Shown here piece after piece: positions 10,575 through 19,173 of a DNA stretch of 64,000 nt. Origin of the DNA: Hyphomicrobiales bacterium (lineage in GTDB: Bacteria > Pseudomonadota > Alphaproteobacteria > Rhizobiales > JACESI01); the NCBI GenBank assembly GCA_039973685.1, contig JBDWKL010000043.1:271749-335748 (forward strand), in the 5' to 3' direction. A program made the translations under genes and the position numbers. The notes below the pieces were generated by a model, which searched no databases, had not been told where the DNA came from, and saw nothing but the letters and a program-made list of their open reading frames with translations. Within the stretch, counting starts at the first letter, position 1. Each line of letters opens with the position of its first letter.

Positions 10575-10888
10575 TGAACACGTATATTTACAGATGTGGC
10601 GGATGTTTTCTTTGTGAGACACTCCGCAACGAGGCTTGTGGGAACCCCCGAACTTTCCATTAGCTTCATAGAGGCCGTTTCCCCCGAGACGGCCTCTACC
10701 ATGAGAAATTACTTTCTCAGCCTTCATCATACGCAAAAATGCTTATATTCCCTATCGAATAAACCGAAAAGCGAGCAGTAAAACGGCTCTCATGTCAGGG
10801 AAAGCTAGACCTTTTACTCTAAGGCGTTGGTTGCACGTCGTATTAAATTTTTTAAAATTGAAAAAATAATGCTGCGTTTATTCAAAAC
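10575..10888. other. 314-bp intergenic region with two adjacent perfect hairpins
   Basis: No convincing gene. A short open frame at 10596-10781 lacks an SD and any recognisable content. The main content is a pair of inverted repeats at 10669-10719 (listed separately). The right part, 10830-10890, is A/T-rich and lies just past the 3' end of hisG on the other strand. Confidence 0.6.
10669..10719. repeat. Two consecutive perfect stem-loops (candidate small RNA)
   Basis: Hairpin A has arms TAGAGGCCGT (10669-10678) and ACGGCCTCTA (10689-10698). The stem extends inward by three more pairs (one G-U) to a CCCC tetraloop, 13 pairs in all. Hairpin B follows after 3 nt, with arms TGAGAAA (10702-10708) and TTTCTCA (10713-10719) around TTAC. 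No T run follows on either strand, so this is not a simple terminator. Orientation and function are unknown. Confidence 0.5.
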
Positions 10889-11668
10889 TCACCCAATAAG
10901 CGATGAAAATCGACTTCCTGCCGAATTTGCCAGTTTTTTAACATCGCTATCATCGCTCGATTGTTGCAGAACTTCAGCCAACGACACCACCAAGTTTTTT
11001 GCTAAATCAGCATGAGCACCTGACCAATTCGCCGTTTTTGACGCAAACAGGTTGGCTTGAGATTTCAGCATAACGCCGTCATCGAGCATTTTGAGATAAT
11101 TCGCCCTTAACGTACTTCCAGTTGACGTTATATCAACAATCGCATCAGCAAGCCCAGCAGCCGGTGCGCCCTCAGTTGCGCCCAAGCTTTCAACAATCCG
11201 ATAAACCGAAATGCCGTGACCTGCGAAAAAGCGCTGTGTCAGGTTCCAGTATTTCGTCGCAACCCTTAGGCGGCGACCATAGTGTTGGCGGAAGGACGCT
11301 GCGACATCGTCGAGGTCTTCCATGCTGTTCACATCAATCCAGCATTCAGGAACGGCCACCACAACATCTGCATGGCCAAAGCCGAGCGGTGTGAGCTGCA
11401 AAGTTGTCGCGTCATAATTGGCGATGTTCTCTTTGACGAGATCCTCGCCTGTCACACCAATATGCACCGTACCGCGTGCTACTTCGCGGGCGATCTCAGA
11501 GGCGGATAAGAAGGCGACTTCAACGCCGTCGTGCCCTTCAATAATCCCTCTATAATTGCGCTCACCATAAGGCGAGCCAACTTTAAAGCCTGCCTGTTCA
11601 AACAGTGCTTCTGTATCTTTTTTCAAACGACCCTTGGACGGGATTGCAATGACAAGTTTCTCACTCAT
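10889..11668 (-). CDS. hisG: ATP phosphoribosyltransferase catalytic subunit
   Basis: First step of histidine biosynthesis, joining ATP and PRPP. 259 residues; it begins [21 protein letters not shown], and the PRPP-binding region reads [14 protein letters not shown]. It lacks the long regulatory C-terminal domain, so it is the short form that needs HisZ. Its ATG overlaps the hisZ stop by 4 bp (11665-11668), implying translational coupling and a fixed HisG:HisZ ratio. It is the last gene of hisS-hisZ-hisG. Confidence 0.96.
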   Translation of the reverse strand: MSEKLVIAIPSKGRLKKDTEALFEQAGFKVGSPYGERNYRGIIEGHDGVEVAFLSASEIAREVARGTVHIGVTGEDLVKENIANYDATTLQLTPLGFGHADVVVAVPECWIDVNSMEDLDDVAASFRQHYGRRLRVATKYWNLTQRFFAGHGISVYRIVESLGATEGAPAAGLADAIVDITSTGSTLRANYLKMLDDGVMLKSQANLFASKTANWSGAHADLAKNLVVSLAEVLQQSSDDSDVKKLANSAGSRFSSLIG

Positions 11669-12720
11669 GAGCGTGCCTCCATCCGGTCAAGCCATAAGGA
11701 GAAGCCGACTGCTGGAAGCTTCTCGCCGCCAAGCATTTCTGTCAGATGATCATAGCGACCACCACCAGCAAGAGCGCCTTTTGCGCGATCATTGGCATCG
11801 TAAATTTCAAAAACAAAGCCTGTGTAATAATCAAGCCGACGACCAAAGCCTGCGGAGAATTTGATCGAGGCGTTTAAATCATTAAGCCCTGCATCAAGTC
11901 GATTTGTGAAACCAGAGATTGCTTGGCTGAAATCAATTTCGTGCTCTTCGCTAAAGACCTCAAAGGTATGCGCGACACTTGATGCATCACATTCAAGTTC
12001 GAGGAACAGCTTGCATAAGCCAATTGCTTGGCCGGGCACGTCTGCTTGAGATTGGCGGGTTTTGATAAAGCGAGCGGCGATTTCTTCTGCACTTCGACCC
12101 TCAGCGCTGCCAAGGCCATGGCTGGTGATCATCGCGCTGACTTTTGCCGTCACCTCTTCCAAGCTCTCACCTTCGTCGCCAGTAGCCGAGGCAGTAACGG
12201 GCGTATCCATCCGCTCTAAAACTTTGGTAACTAATTCATCATCACCGAAGGAACGAGTGAGCCTGTCACGCCATGTATCTGAAAGGCCAATCGGCTGCAC
12301 CAAGGCGTCGAAAAAGGCGGGATCACCGATACGAATTTCTGGCTGGCAATCACTCACGCTTTGAACGGCTTCCAATGCAAGGCGCACCATTTCGGCGTCT
12401 GCTTTCGCAAAGTCTGTATCGCCTAAAGCTTCCACACCTGCCTGAGCAAATTCTACTGGTTGCTCTTCGCGCTGACGAAAAACGGTACCCTCATAACAAT
12501 ATTTAGCAGCGCCACCCTTATGCTCAATACAAACGGGTATCGTGAATTCTGGGCGCAAACATAAAGCCTCACCATTTGCACTTTGCGTAACGAACAAACG
12601 ACGGCGCAGCGCTTCACCCGCCGCGTTTAAAAACGGGTCAGCAGGTTGCAGAATGGCTGGTTCCACCGACGCATATCCGTAAGACTGGAAAAGCTTGGTA
12701 AGGGTGTTGAGAGTGGACAC
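11665..12720 (-). CDS. hisZ: ATP phosphoribosyltransferase regulatory subunit
   Basis: 351-residue class II synthetase-like protein without aminoacylation function. It assembles with short-form HisG and mediates histidine feedback. The HisRS-like fold is visible in [32 protein letters not shown] and [12 protein letters not shown], but the motif 2 and histidine-A signatures are degraded. The start is GTG at 12720, with AACAGG just before it overlapping the hisS stop. The hisS stop is only 3 bp away, and hisG overlaps the other end. Confidence 0.93.
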   Translation of the reverse strand: MSTLNTLTKLFQSYGYASVEPAILQPADPFLNAAGEALRRRLFVTQSANGEALCLRPEFTIPVCIEHKGGAAKYCYEGTVFRQREEQPVEFAQAGVEALGDTDFAKADAEMVRLALEAVQSVSDCQPEIRIGDPAFFDALVQPIGLSDTWRDRLTRSFGDDELVTKVLERMDTPVTASATGDEGESLEEVTAKVSAMITSHGLGSAEGRSAEEIAARFIKTRQSQADVPGQAIGLCKLFLELECDASSVAHTFEVFSEEHEIDFSQAISGFTNRLDAGLNDLNASIKFSAGFGRRLDYYTGFVFEIYDANDRAKGALAGGGRYDHLTEMLGGEKLPAVGFSLWLDRMEARS

Positions 12721-12723
12721 CTG

Positions 12724-14178
12724 TTAGCCTTTCGCCTGCTCTGCCAGAAGTTTTTTCACTTCTGAAATCAGATCATCAGCTGCAATTTCAAATTGGCCCG
12801 GACGGGTCTCGCGCCACTCTTCGTTGGAGGCGATAGCGTCTGCTTGCTTGCGGCCTTCAATCAAATCTTTGACTTGGATTTTACCTGCTTCGCGCTCGTC
12901 TGATCCTTGGATGATGGCAATCGGGCAACCGCGACGGTCTGCGTATTTCAGCTGATTGCCGAACTTCTTCCAATTACCTTGATACATCTCAGCGCGAATG
13001 CCTTCACCGCGCAATTGCTGCACCATCTTTTGATATTCGCCAAGCGCTTCCGTGTTGCCATCCATAACAGTGACGAGCACAGGGGCTGTCACGTCAGAGG
13101 TGCCAAGCTTGCCAAGGTTTTTAAGCGCGGTCACCAAACGCGACACGCCGATTGAAAACCCAGTGCCCGGCACATCGCGGCCCGTGAAGCGTTTGATCAA
13201 TCCATCATAACGACCACCACCGCCGACAGAACCAAACTGAACGCTTTCACCTTTTTCATTGGTGACGTCGAACAGGAGCTCTGCCTCATAGACCATGCCT
13301 GTGTAATATTCGAGACCACGGACGACGGATGGGTCGATCTTGATACGGTCTGAACCATAACCTGCATGATCGAAAAGGCTTTGCATCTGATCAAGTTCAG
13401 ATTGCCCCTCACCTTCAATTGTCTGGCTCCCATCGGTATAGCCGATGACTTTATCAATACCAGCAGCGTCCAGCTTCGCACCTTCAGTAAAGTCCCCACT
13501 CTCATCTTTGCGGCCTTCACCAAGCAGAAGCTTCACGCCTTCAACGCCAAATTTATCGAGCTTATCAATCGCGCGAAGCACAGTGAGACGACGTTCTGTG
13601 TTTTCATCACCGCCGAGGCCGATTGCTTCCATCACCCCATCAAGCACTTTGCGGTTGTTGACGCGGATGACATAATCGCCACGCGCAATGCCGAGGGCTT
13701 CCATGGTGTCGGCCATCATCATGCACATTTCAGCATCTGCCTGCACACCCGGTGCGCCGATGCTGTCCGCGTCGAACTGCATGAACTGACGGAAACGACC
13801 CGGTCCCGGTTTTTCATTGCGGAACACATAGCCTTGGCGATAGGTGCGGAACGGCATTTGAATTTCGTTGATGTTTTCTGCCACATGGCGCGCAAGTGGT
13901 GCCGTCATGTCATAGCGAAGGCTCATCCATTGTTCGTCGTCATCTTGAACGGAGAACACGCCCGCGTTTGGCCGATCTGTATCTGGCAAAAACTTGCCCA
14001 AACAATCCGTATATTCAAACATCGGCGTTTCCACCGGATCAAAGCCATAACGCTCATAAACTTCGCGAATTTTTGCGATCATTTCATCAGTCGCGCGAAT
14101 GTCGGAAGCGGAGCGATCCACAAAACCACGCGGCAGACGAGCTTTTGGCTTTTTCTCTTTGTTTTTCTTAGCTGACAT
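12724..14178 (-). CDS. hisS: Histidyl-tRNA synthetase
   Basis: Charges tRNA-His; 484 residues with a Lys-rich N-terminal extension ([18 protein letters not shown]). Motif 2 reads [20 protein letters not shown] and the histidine-binding loop [15 protein letters not shown]; motif 3 is [11 protein letters not shown]. The sequence differs from the enterobacterial type (for example RYGPMFRYERP in E. coli), in line with the divergent HisRS described for a clade of alphaproteobacteria whose tRNA-His lacks G(-1). The matching unusual tRNA gene lies at 33.6 kb. It is the first gene of the hisS-hisZ-hisG operon. Confidence 0.96.
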   Translation of the reverse strand: MSAKKNKEKKPKARLPRGFVDRSASDIRATDEMIAKIREVYERYGFDPVETPMFEYTDCLGKFLPDTDRPNAGVFSVQDDDEQWMSLRYDMTAPLARHVAENINEIQMPFRTYRQGYVFRNEKPGPGRFRQFMQFDADSIGAPGVQADAEMCMMMADTMEALGIARGDYVIRVNNRKVLDGVMEAIGLGGDENTERRLTVLRAIDKLDKFGVEGVKLLLGEGRKDESGDFTEGAKLDAAGIDKVIGYTDGSQTIEGEGQSELDQMQSLFDHAGYGSDRIKIDPSVVRGLEYYTGMVYEAELLFDVTNEKGESVQFGSVGGGGRYDGLIKRFTGRDVPGTGFSIGVSRLVTALKNLGKLGTSDVTAPVLVTVMDGNTEALGEYQKMVQQLRGEGIRAEMYQGNWKKFGNQLKYADRRGCPIAIIQGSDEREAGKIQVKDLIEGRKQADAIASNEEWRETRPGQFEIAADDLISEVKKLLAEQAKG

Positions 14179-14295
14179 GATGGCTTTCGACTTGGCTCTG
14201 AGGCACTCTAAATTGTTGCCGCTTTCCTAGCCGATAAGGCCGACCGCTGCAAGGTACTGCTTACCATGACGACACCTTGAAATAGCGATGATTAA

Positions 14296-14910
14296 TTATG
14301 TAACAGGCCGTTTTAACGCTGCCCGCTTTTCTTCAACGATGGCCCAACAATCGCAACCGTCCACATGGTCATTCACCATGCCCATTGCCTGCATGAATGC
14401 ATAAACCGTCGTTGGCCCGACAAATGACCAACCACGCTTTTTCAAATCTTTAGATATTTTCGTCGATGTTTCCGTAAAGCCCGGTATATCCGCCTTCGTC
14501 ATTTTCGCTGGACGCCCTTTTTGCGCTTCTTCTTCAAAGCGCCAAAAATAGGCCGCCAGTGACCCGAACTCTTGCTGCATCTTCAAGGCTTGTTTCGCAT
14601 TATTGATGGTGGATTTAATTTTACCGCGATGGCGAATAATGCCCGCATCTAAAACCAGTCGCTCAATATCGTCCTCGGTGAAGCCTGCAACCTTGGTAAT
14701 TTCAAAACCTGCAAAAGCTGAACGGAAGTTTTCACGTTTACGCAAGATGGTGAGCCACGACAGGCCGGACTGAAATCCTTCAAGGCAGATTTTTTCAAAC
14801 AGCCTCGTGTCATCCGTGACAGGGTTTCCCCATTCATAATCATGATAGCGCACATATTCGGGGTCTTCGCCCGGCCACCAGCAACGATTTTGAATATTGG
14901 ATGTTGTCAT
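14296..14910 (-). CDS. tag: DNA-3-methyladenine glycosylase I
   Basis: Base-excision repair enzyme that removes 3-methyladenine; 204 residues. N-terminal RCWWPGEDPEYVRYHDYEWG contains the first Cys ligand, and the C-terminal VNDHVDGCDCW supplies the His and Cys ligands of the structural zinc of Tag. FEKICLEGFQSGLSW and FVGPTTVYAFMQA are also standard for the family. It lies downstream of the second cheZ-like gene on the same strand with 59 bp between them, so co-transcription is possible. No regulatory motif was recognised. Confidence 0.95.
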   Translation of the reverse strand: MTTSNIQNRCWWPGEDPEYVRYHDYEWGNPVTDDTRLFEKICLEGFQSGLSWLTILRKRENFRSAFAGFEITKVAGFTEDDIERLVLDAGIIRHRGKIKSTINNAKQALKMQQEFGSLAAYFWRFEEEAQKGRPAKMTKADIPGFTETSTKISKDLKKRGWSFVGPTTVYAFMQAMGMVNDHVDGCDCWAIVEEKRAALKRPVT

Positions 14911-14969
14911 AATGCTCTCCCGTCAATTTGGGCGAGCATAAGCGCTGAGGCTAAAGCTGCAAGATGGAA

Positions 14970-15686
14970 TTATCCAAAAAGAGCGTCGATATCATCTTGA
15001 GATGCAACATTATCGTCTGTTTCAAGCGATGGGCCATTCTTAAGGCGATCATCACCTTCGCGGGTATCCATTGATTCCGCTTCGACACCTTCGAAGGAAT
15101 CCATACCACCCCAAATCTCGATCATACGGTCGGTCCGTTCAGACACGAACCGAAGAGCTTCAACCACTTTGGTAATCCGTTGGCCGGTAATATCTTGGAA
15201 GTTACAAGCTTCATAAATCGAGAGAACTTTTTCTTGGATGTTCACGGCGATCAAGCCTTCATCCCCAACCAGCGTGTTTGCAAGCGTGGTTGCATCAGCT
15301 TCCACCTGTTCTACCGCGTTAAGAATTTGGTTTGTTGCAGATTCAGTGCCGCTAACAACCGCATCCAACTCATCTTCTGGAGTGCTGCCAGACTGTTGCA
15401 TACCAGCGCTGTTTATTGAGGCAATCTCAGCTTTAGTTTTAGCAATCGCCTCGTAAATCTGATCAAGTTCGTTCTTGATACCGATGGCTTCAGCTATGCT
15501 CGAGTTAGTTTGAGGAGCCTTGCTACCGTCTGATTGTTCAGTCAATGGACAGATATGAGATTTCAATACCGCCAATTCATCCATTATCGTTTTAAGCTGA
15601 TCATTATCAAAACTACCACCTTCAGACGGTGTGCTTTGCGGCTCATTGCGTGAGAAGGATTCAAAACGATATACTTTGGATTTCAT
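14970..15686 (-). CDS. CheZ-like protein phosphatase (second copy) with FliM-like C-terminal peptide
   Basis: Second CheZ homologue in the window, 238 residues from the ATG at 15686; in-frame ATG 15716 and TTG 15719 would add 10 or 11 residues. The core YEACNFQDITGQRITKVVEALRF carries the catalytic pair Asp165 and Gln169, and ELDAVVSGTESATNQIL parallels ELDAIVEATEGATNTIM of the first copy. The last residues, ASQDDIDALFG, resemble the CheY-binding N-terminal peptide of FliM (SQxEIDALL), expected to dock on a phosphorylated receiver. The region before the core (15-95) is polar, Ser/Gln-rich and probably helical. No cheY is adjacent; neighbours are tag and a DUF2927 gene. Which receiver it serves is unknown. 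Confidence 0.83.
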   Translation of the reverse strand: MKSKVYRFESFSRNEPQSTPSEGGSFDNDQLKTIMDELAVLKSHICPLTEQSDGSKAPQTNSSIAEAIGIKNELDQIYEAIAKTKAEIASINSAGMQQSGSTPEDELDAVVSGTESATNQILNAVEQVEADATTLANTLVGDEGLIAVNIQEKVLSIYEACNFQDITGQRITKVVEALRFVSERTDRMIEIWGGMDSFEGVEAESMDTREGDDRLKNGPSLETDDNVASQDDIDALFG

Positions 15687-15847
15687 CAGATAATCTTTTT
15701 TTTGTAGCGATAACATCAAAATACAGGTGAAAACGTTAAGCTCGACTTAATTTCATCAATTCAGCAACAATTGTTGTTCCACCCTTGAAATTTGAAAAAT
15801 CACATGCAAATCTTCTCGAAGTGGCTAATTTAATAAGAAAAACATAA

Positions 15848-16678
15848 ATGATGGCACGTCACAAACTGCATTCTTGCGTAATTAATTTTCTGCAAAAAAT
15901 GGATATTTTTTACAATACTCCTCAGGAAAACAGAGTATTTAATACTTTATGTGCTGTACTTATACTTATTTTTTCACCCGTTATTCTCACAAATGCTCAG
16001 GCAGACAACATAACGATTGATCAAAAGGTCATCAAACGAGATTTCATGCGTGTCGTTATGTCGGCGGAATATGGTGGGAACAGCAAATTTGGGCGTTCCG
16101 TAAAAAAATATGATTCCACTGTCCGCTTTGCAATCATCAATCATTCAAAACTTGATCGTAGACAAGCCATAAAAGGTTTCGTCTGGAGCCTGCCGACAAA
16201 AATCGCTGGCTTGAAAACCTCCGTGGTATCTAATCCACAACAAGCAAATTTCCGCATCCACGTTGTCGATAAAGATCAATATGCCGATGTCATCCGCAAT
16301 GAAATTTACGGTGGCGCTCGCAAACCTGTGCGTGGCAAATGCTTCGTTCGGGTGCTGGCCTCTAAAAATGCGAACAGCATTGGCTCGACTGATGTCGTTA
16401 TCCGTTCCGATGATGGCGAGCGCTTATTCCAGCGCTGCATGGTTGAAGAAATCTTGCAGGGCCTCGGCCCTCTCGCTGATCGTGGCAACAAGAATTTCAG
16501 CATTTTCAACACAGCCTCGCAGCATTCCAGCTTTACAGTCCATGATCAGGTCTTGATGAATATATTGTACGACCCACGGATCAAGCCGGGCATGTCTAAG
16601 TCGCAAGTTGCGAAAATTTTGCCAACAGTAATGCATGACTGCCTAAAGCGGCTCAACTTGATTGAGCCGCAAAGCTAA
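15848..16678 (+). CDS. DUF2927 exported protein
   Basis: 276 residues. A hydrophobic stretch around residues 31-52 ending in TNAQA looks like a signal peptide, so the protein is probably periplasmic or lipid-free exported. The body has the DUF2927 pattern, including CFVRVLAS, CMVEEILQGLGPL and LYDPRIKPGMSKSQV. The function of this family is not established. Two tandem ATGs occur at 15848 and 15851; another at 15899 would shorten the unusually long N-region before the signal peptide and may be the true start. No SD is convincing. Expressed in the direction of the L,D-transpeptidase but separated from it by a 236-bp structured leader. Confidence 0.8.
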   Translation: MMARHKLHSCVINFLQKMDIFYNTPQENRVFNTLCAVLILIFSPVILTNAQADNITIDQKVIKRDFMRVVMSAEYGGNSKFGRSVKKYDSTVRFAIINHSKLDRRQAIKGFVWSLPTKIAGLKTSVVSNPQQANFRIHVVDKDQYADVIRNEIYGGARKPVRGKCFVRVLASKNANSIGSTDVVIRSDDGERLFQRCMVEEILQGLGPLADRGNKNFSIFNTASQHSSFTVHDQVLMNILYDPRIKPGMSKSQVAKILPTVMHDCLKRLNLIEPQS

Positions 16679-16793
16679 GTTGCCTGACAAGGTTTCTAAT
16701 AAAGGCTTCTGGCAAGGTTTCAGGCGATAAAACCAGCAAGTTTCGTTAACCATTCTTCCCAACCATTTGCTAACCTTAAGCGATGATTTACGG

Positions 16794-16911
16794 CTCACAG
16801 CTGCGTGAGGCGGGCAAACGTTTACTATTTAGCGCCCTGCTTCACGTACTCTATTGGCAAGGCGCTGTGTTTTTGGCGCCCTTTGTTTGAGACGAATTGT
16901 AGAGAGTACGT
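16794..16911 (+). promoter_or_regulatory. Structured 5' leader sequestering the SD of the L,D-transpeptidase
   Basis: ACGTACTCT (16844-16852) is the exact complement of AGAGTACGT (16903-16911), which overlaps the SD-like AGAGAG and ends 3 bp before the ATG. Between them, GGCGC (16861-16865) can pair either with upstream AGCGCC (16831-16836) or with downstream GCGCC (16876-16880), two mutually exclusive stems. A further hairpin CTCAC-6 nt-GTGAG lies at 16794-16809. The layout suggests translational control by RNA folding, but the transcript start is not known. Confidence 0.5.
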
Positions 16912-16914
16912 CAC

Positions 16915-17715
16915 ATGTTTGAAAAAACCTTATCCCGTTTGACCCTTGCGGGTCTCGGAATACTCATGGGCGGTGCAATGTTAATTGCGCCGGCAGAAGC
17001 AGGAAGCCGCTACGGGGAACAACCTCCTGTTGTTCTAAGTCCTGATTTAACAGAACCATGGCAATTACAACTAACCACACCGCGTAGCGCGAAAGTGGTT
17101 ACTCGATCTTCTAAATCCTTTGCGCGTCAAAAACGCCAAAATCGCAAGAACAAACGCGCTAAACATGGTTATTCCACTTCCGCGCTTGCAACGGGTGCTT
17201 CCCTTCGCACGAAGAAGAAACAGCAGCGTTATTCAACAACACAACGTAGCCGCGAATTACCTAAGCGCTTTTTGCCACAAGTTGTTGAATATAATACCAA
17301 TCAAAAACCAGGCACGATCGTGATCGATACGACAAGCCGTTACCTATATCTCGTATTGGGCAATGGTGAAGCGCGCAGATACGGCGTTGGTGTTGGCAAA
17401 CAAGGCTTCGGCTGGACAGGCTCTGAACGCGTAACCCGTAAAGCAGAATGGCCATCATGGCGTCCGCCAGCAGAAATGATTGCCCGCGAACGTAAAAAAG
17501 GCCGCATCTTGCCTGCTTTCATGCCAGGTGGTGTTGAAAACCCAATGGGCGCACGCGGTATCTACCTCGGCTCCACCCTTTACCGCATCCACGGCACCAA
17601 TGCGCCTTGGACAATCGGTCAGGCTGTTTCATCAGGCTGCTTCCGTATGCGCAATGAGGATGTTAGCGATCTTTACCCACGGGTAAAACTCGGCGCAAAG
17701 GTTGTTGTAATCTAA
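16915..17715 (+). CDS. L,D-transpeptidase (YkuD domain), exported
   Basis: 266 residues. Signal peptide 1-29 (IAPAEAGS cleavage region), then a very basic low-complexity stretch (about 60-115, many Lys/Arg/Ser/Thr), then a YkuD catalytic domain from about 130. The catalytic motif HGTNAPWTIGQ...SSGCFRMRNED supplies His226 and Cys242, so it should be active in forming 3-3 crosslinks in peptidoglycan or attaching proteins to it. The basic N-terminal region could bind the anionic cell wall. It is monocistronic, followed by a strong terminator, and its SD lies in an inverted repeat with the leader. Confidence 0.92.
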   Translation: MFEKTLSRLTLAGLGILMGGAMLIAPAEAGSRYGEQPPVVLSPDLTEPWQLQLTTPRSAKVVTRSSKSFARQKRQNRKNKRAKHGYSTSALATGASLRTKKKQQRYSTTQRSRELPKRFLPQVVEYNTNQKPGTIVIDTTSRYLYLVLGNGEARRYGVGVGKQGFGWTGSERVTRKAEWPSWRPPAEMIARERKKGRILPAFMPGGVENPMGARGIYLGSTLYRIHGTNAPWTIGQAVSSGCFRMRNEDVSDLYPRVKLGAKVVVI

Positions 17716-17740
17716 CGATTACTTTTGAACCCTAAAAACA

Positions 17741-17773
17741 AAAAAGCCCCGACATTCACGTCGGGGCTTTTTT
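17741..17773. terminator. Bidirectional terminator between the L,D-transpeptidase and glcF
   Basis: AAAAAGCCCCGAC - 6 nt - GTCGGGGCTTTTTT: a GC-rich stem flanked by A and T tracts, so it can act on both strands. It lies between convergent genes (stops at 17715 and 17800). Confidence 0.92.
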
Positions 17774-17799
17774 ATTTATGCGTGTTTTTATCCTGCGCC

Positions 17800-19164
17800 T
17801 TATTCAGCCGCTTCTGCAATTGTTGCTACCCGTTTATCTAAGCCATTCTTCGCAACGACTGTCGGGATTTCCCCGCCATAAACCCAGTTGAGCAATTCGA
17901 TGGTATGCACGATTGGAATATTGGCCCCATCATCCGCCATGCCATTTGCAATTTGCGTGATGCAGCCAATGTTACCTGCCGCAATCATATCCGGTTTGAT
18001 GCTTTTGATGTTCTTGATTTTGCGATCACGCAATTTGCCTGCGATTTCTGGCTGCATAATGTTGTACGTGCCAGCCGACCCGCAACACAAATGCCCCTCA
18101 GGCACATCTGACACAGCAAACCCGGCAGCACGCAACAAGTTCTTTGGCTGCATCGTGATCTTCTGACCATGTTGCATTGAACAGGCCGAATGATAAGCGA
18201 GCTTTATCTCTGGCTTGAATGCTGGCGTTGGCAATTCTGTCTCGCTTAGATATTCGACAATATCTTTTGCAAGAGCTGATACCTTTTTCGCCTTTTGGGC
18301 ATAAGCCGCATCATCACGCAGCATGTGGCCGTAATCCTTGATTGTCGTGCCACAGCCTGAGGCGGTGATCACAATCGCATCGAGGCCATCGCCCTCTATT
18401 TCCGCCGTCCATGCATCAACATTTTGGCGAGCCGAAACAAGCGCTGCATCTTCTTTACCCATGTGATGAACGAGCGCACCGCAACAGCCCTCACCCTTTG
18501 GCAGGACGACTTCAATGTCCAACCGCTTCAACAAAGAGATGGTCGCTTCATTGGTGCCCGGCTGCAATACAGGCTGGGCACAGCCAGATAGGATTGCAAC
18601 ACGCCCGCGTTTTTGACCCGTGGCTTCATAGACTTTCGGGCCAACGGCGTCAGTTTTCTCAGGCAACGACGAAGGTGCTAAATCCAACATGGCACCAAAG
18701 CGCTCTGTCATCGGGATAGATTTCATTACACCTGCAAAGGGCTTGCCCAATTTTGCCAATTTGGTGGCTGTTCTAAAGCGGCTTGGATAAGGCAGCACAT
18801 TTGCCAAGATCGTACGGATCAACCGATCCATAAACGGGCGTTTATAGGTGTTTTCGATATGGGCGCGAGCATGATCAACCAGATGCATGTAATGCACGCC
18901 AGATGGGCAAGTGGTCATGCAAGAAAGACAGGACAAACAGCGGTCGATATGTTTGACGGTTTTTGCGTCTGCCGGACGATCGTTCTCCAACATTTCTTTA
19001 ATCAGATAAATGCGACCGCGTGGACTGTCGAGTTCATCGCCTAAAGTGAGATAAGTCGGGCATGTCGCCGTGCAAAAACCACAATGAACACAGCTTCGCA
19101 AAATCTTTTCAGAATGCGCAGTATGGCTGTCTTTTAATTGGTCAGGGCTAAAATTCGTTTGCAT
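17800..19164 (-). CDS. glcF: Glycolate oxidase iron-sulfur subunit
   Basis: 454 residues. Two 4Fe-4S clusters are encoded by CVHCGFCTATCP and CLSCLSCMTTCP near the N-terminus, followed by two CCG-type cysteine-rich domains (GCCGALVHH and LCCGSAGTYNI). It passes electrons from the FAD subunits GlcD and GlcE to the quinone pool at the inner membrane. It is last in glcD-glcE-glcF, 9 bp after glcE. All cluster ligands look intact. Confidence 0.95.
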   Translation of the reverse strand: MQTNFSPDQLKDSHTAHSEKILRSCVHCGFCTATCPTYLTLGDELDSPRGRIYLIKEMLENDRPADAKTVKHIDRCLSCLSCMTTCPSGVHYMHLVDHARAHIENTYKRPFMDRLIRTILANVLPYPSRFRTATKLAKLGKPFAGVMKSIPMTERFGAMLDLAPSSLPEKTDAVGPKVYEATGQKRGRVAILSGCAQPVLQPGTNEATISLLKRLDIEVVLPKGEGCCGALVHHMGKEDAALVSARQNVDAWTAEIEGDGLDAIVITASGCGTTIKDYGHMLRDDAAYAQKAKKVSALAKDIVEYLSETELPTPAFKPEIKLAYHSACSMQHGQKITMQPKNLLRAAGFAVSDVPEGHLCCGSAGTYNIMQPEIAGKLRDRKIKNIKSIKPDMIAAGNIGCITQIANGMADDGANIPIVHTIELLNWVYGGEIPTVVAKNGLDKRVATIAEAAE

Positions 19165-19173
19165 ATTCAGTCC

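Noticed and set aside
10641-10668. GGAAC resembling the -35 of EcfG-type promoters
   Set aside because: No matching CGTT at the required 16-17 bp distance.
10596-10781. 61-codon open frame in the intergenic region
   Set aside because: Its sequence is built from the hairpins described there; no SD.
13366-14175. Long open frame (269 codons) on the plus strand
   Set aside because: Antisense to hisS; no SD, and the sequence is a shadow of codon bias.
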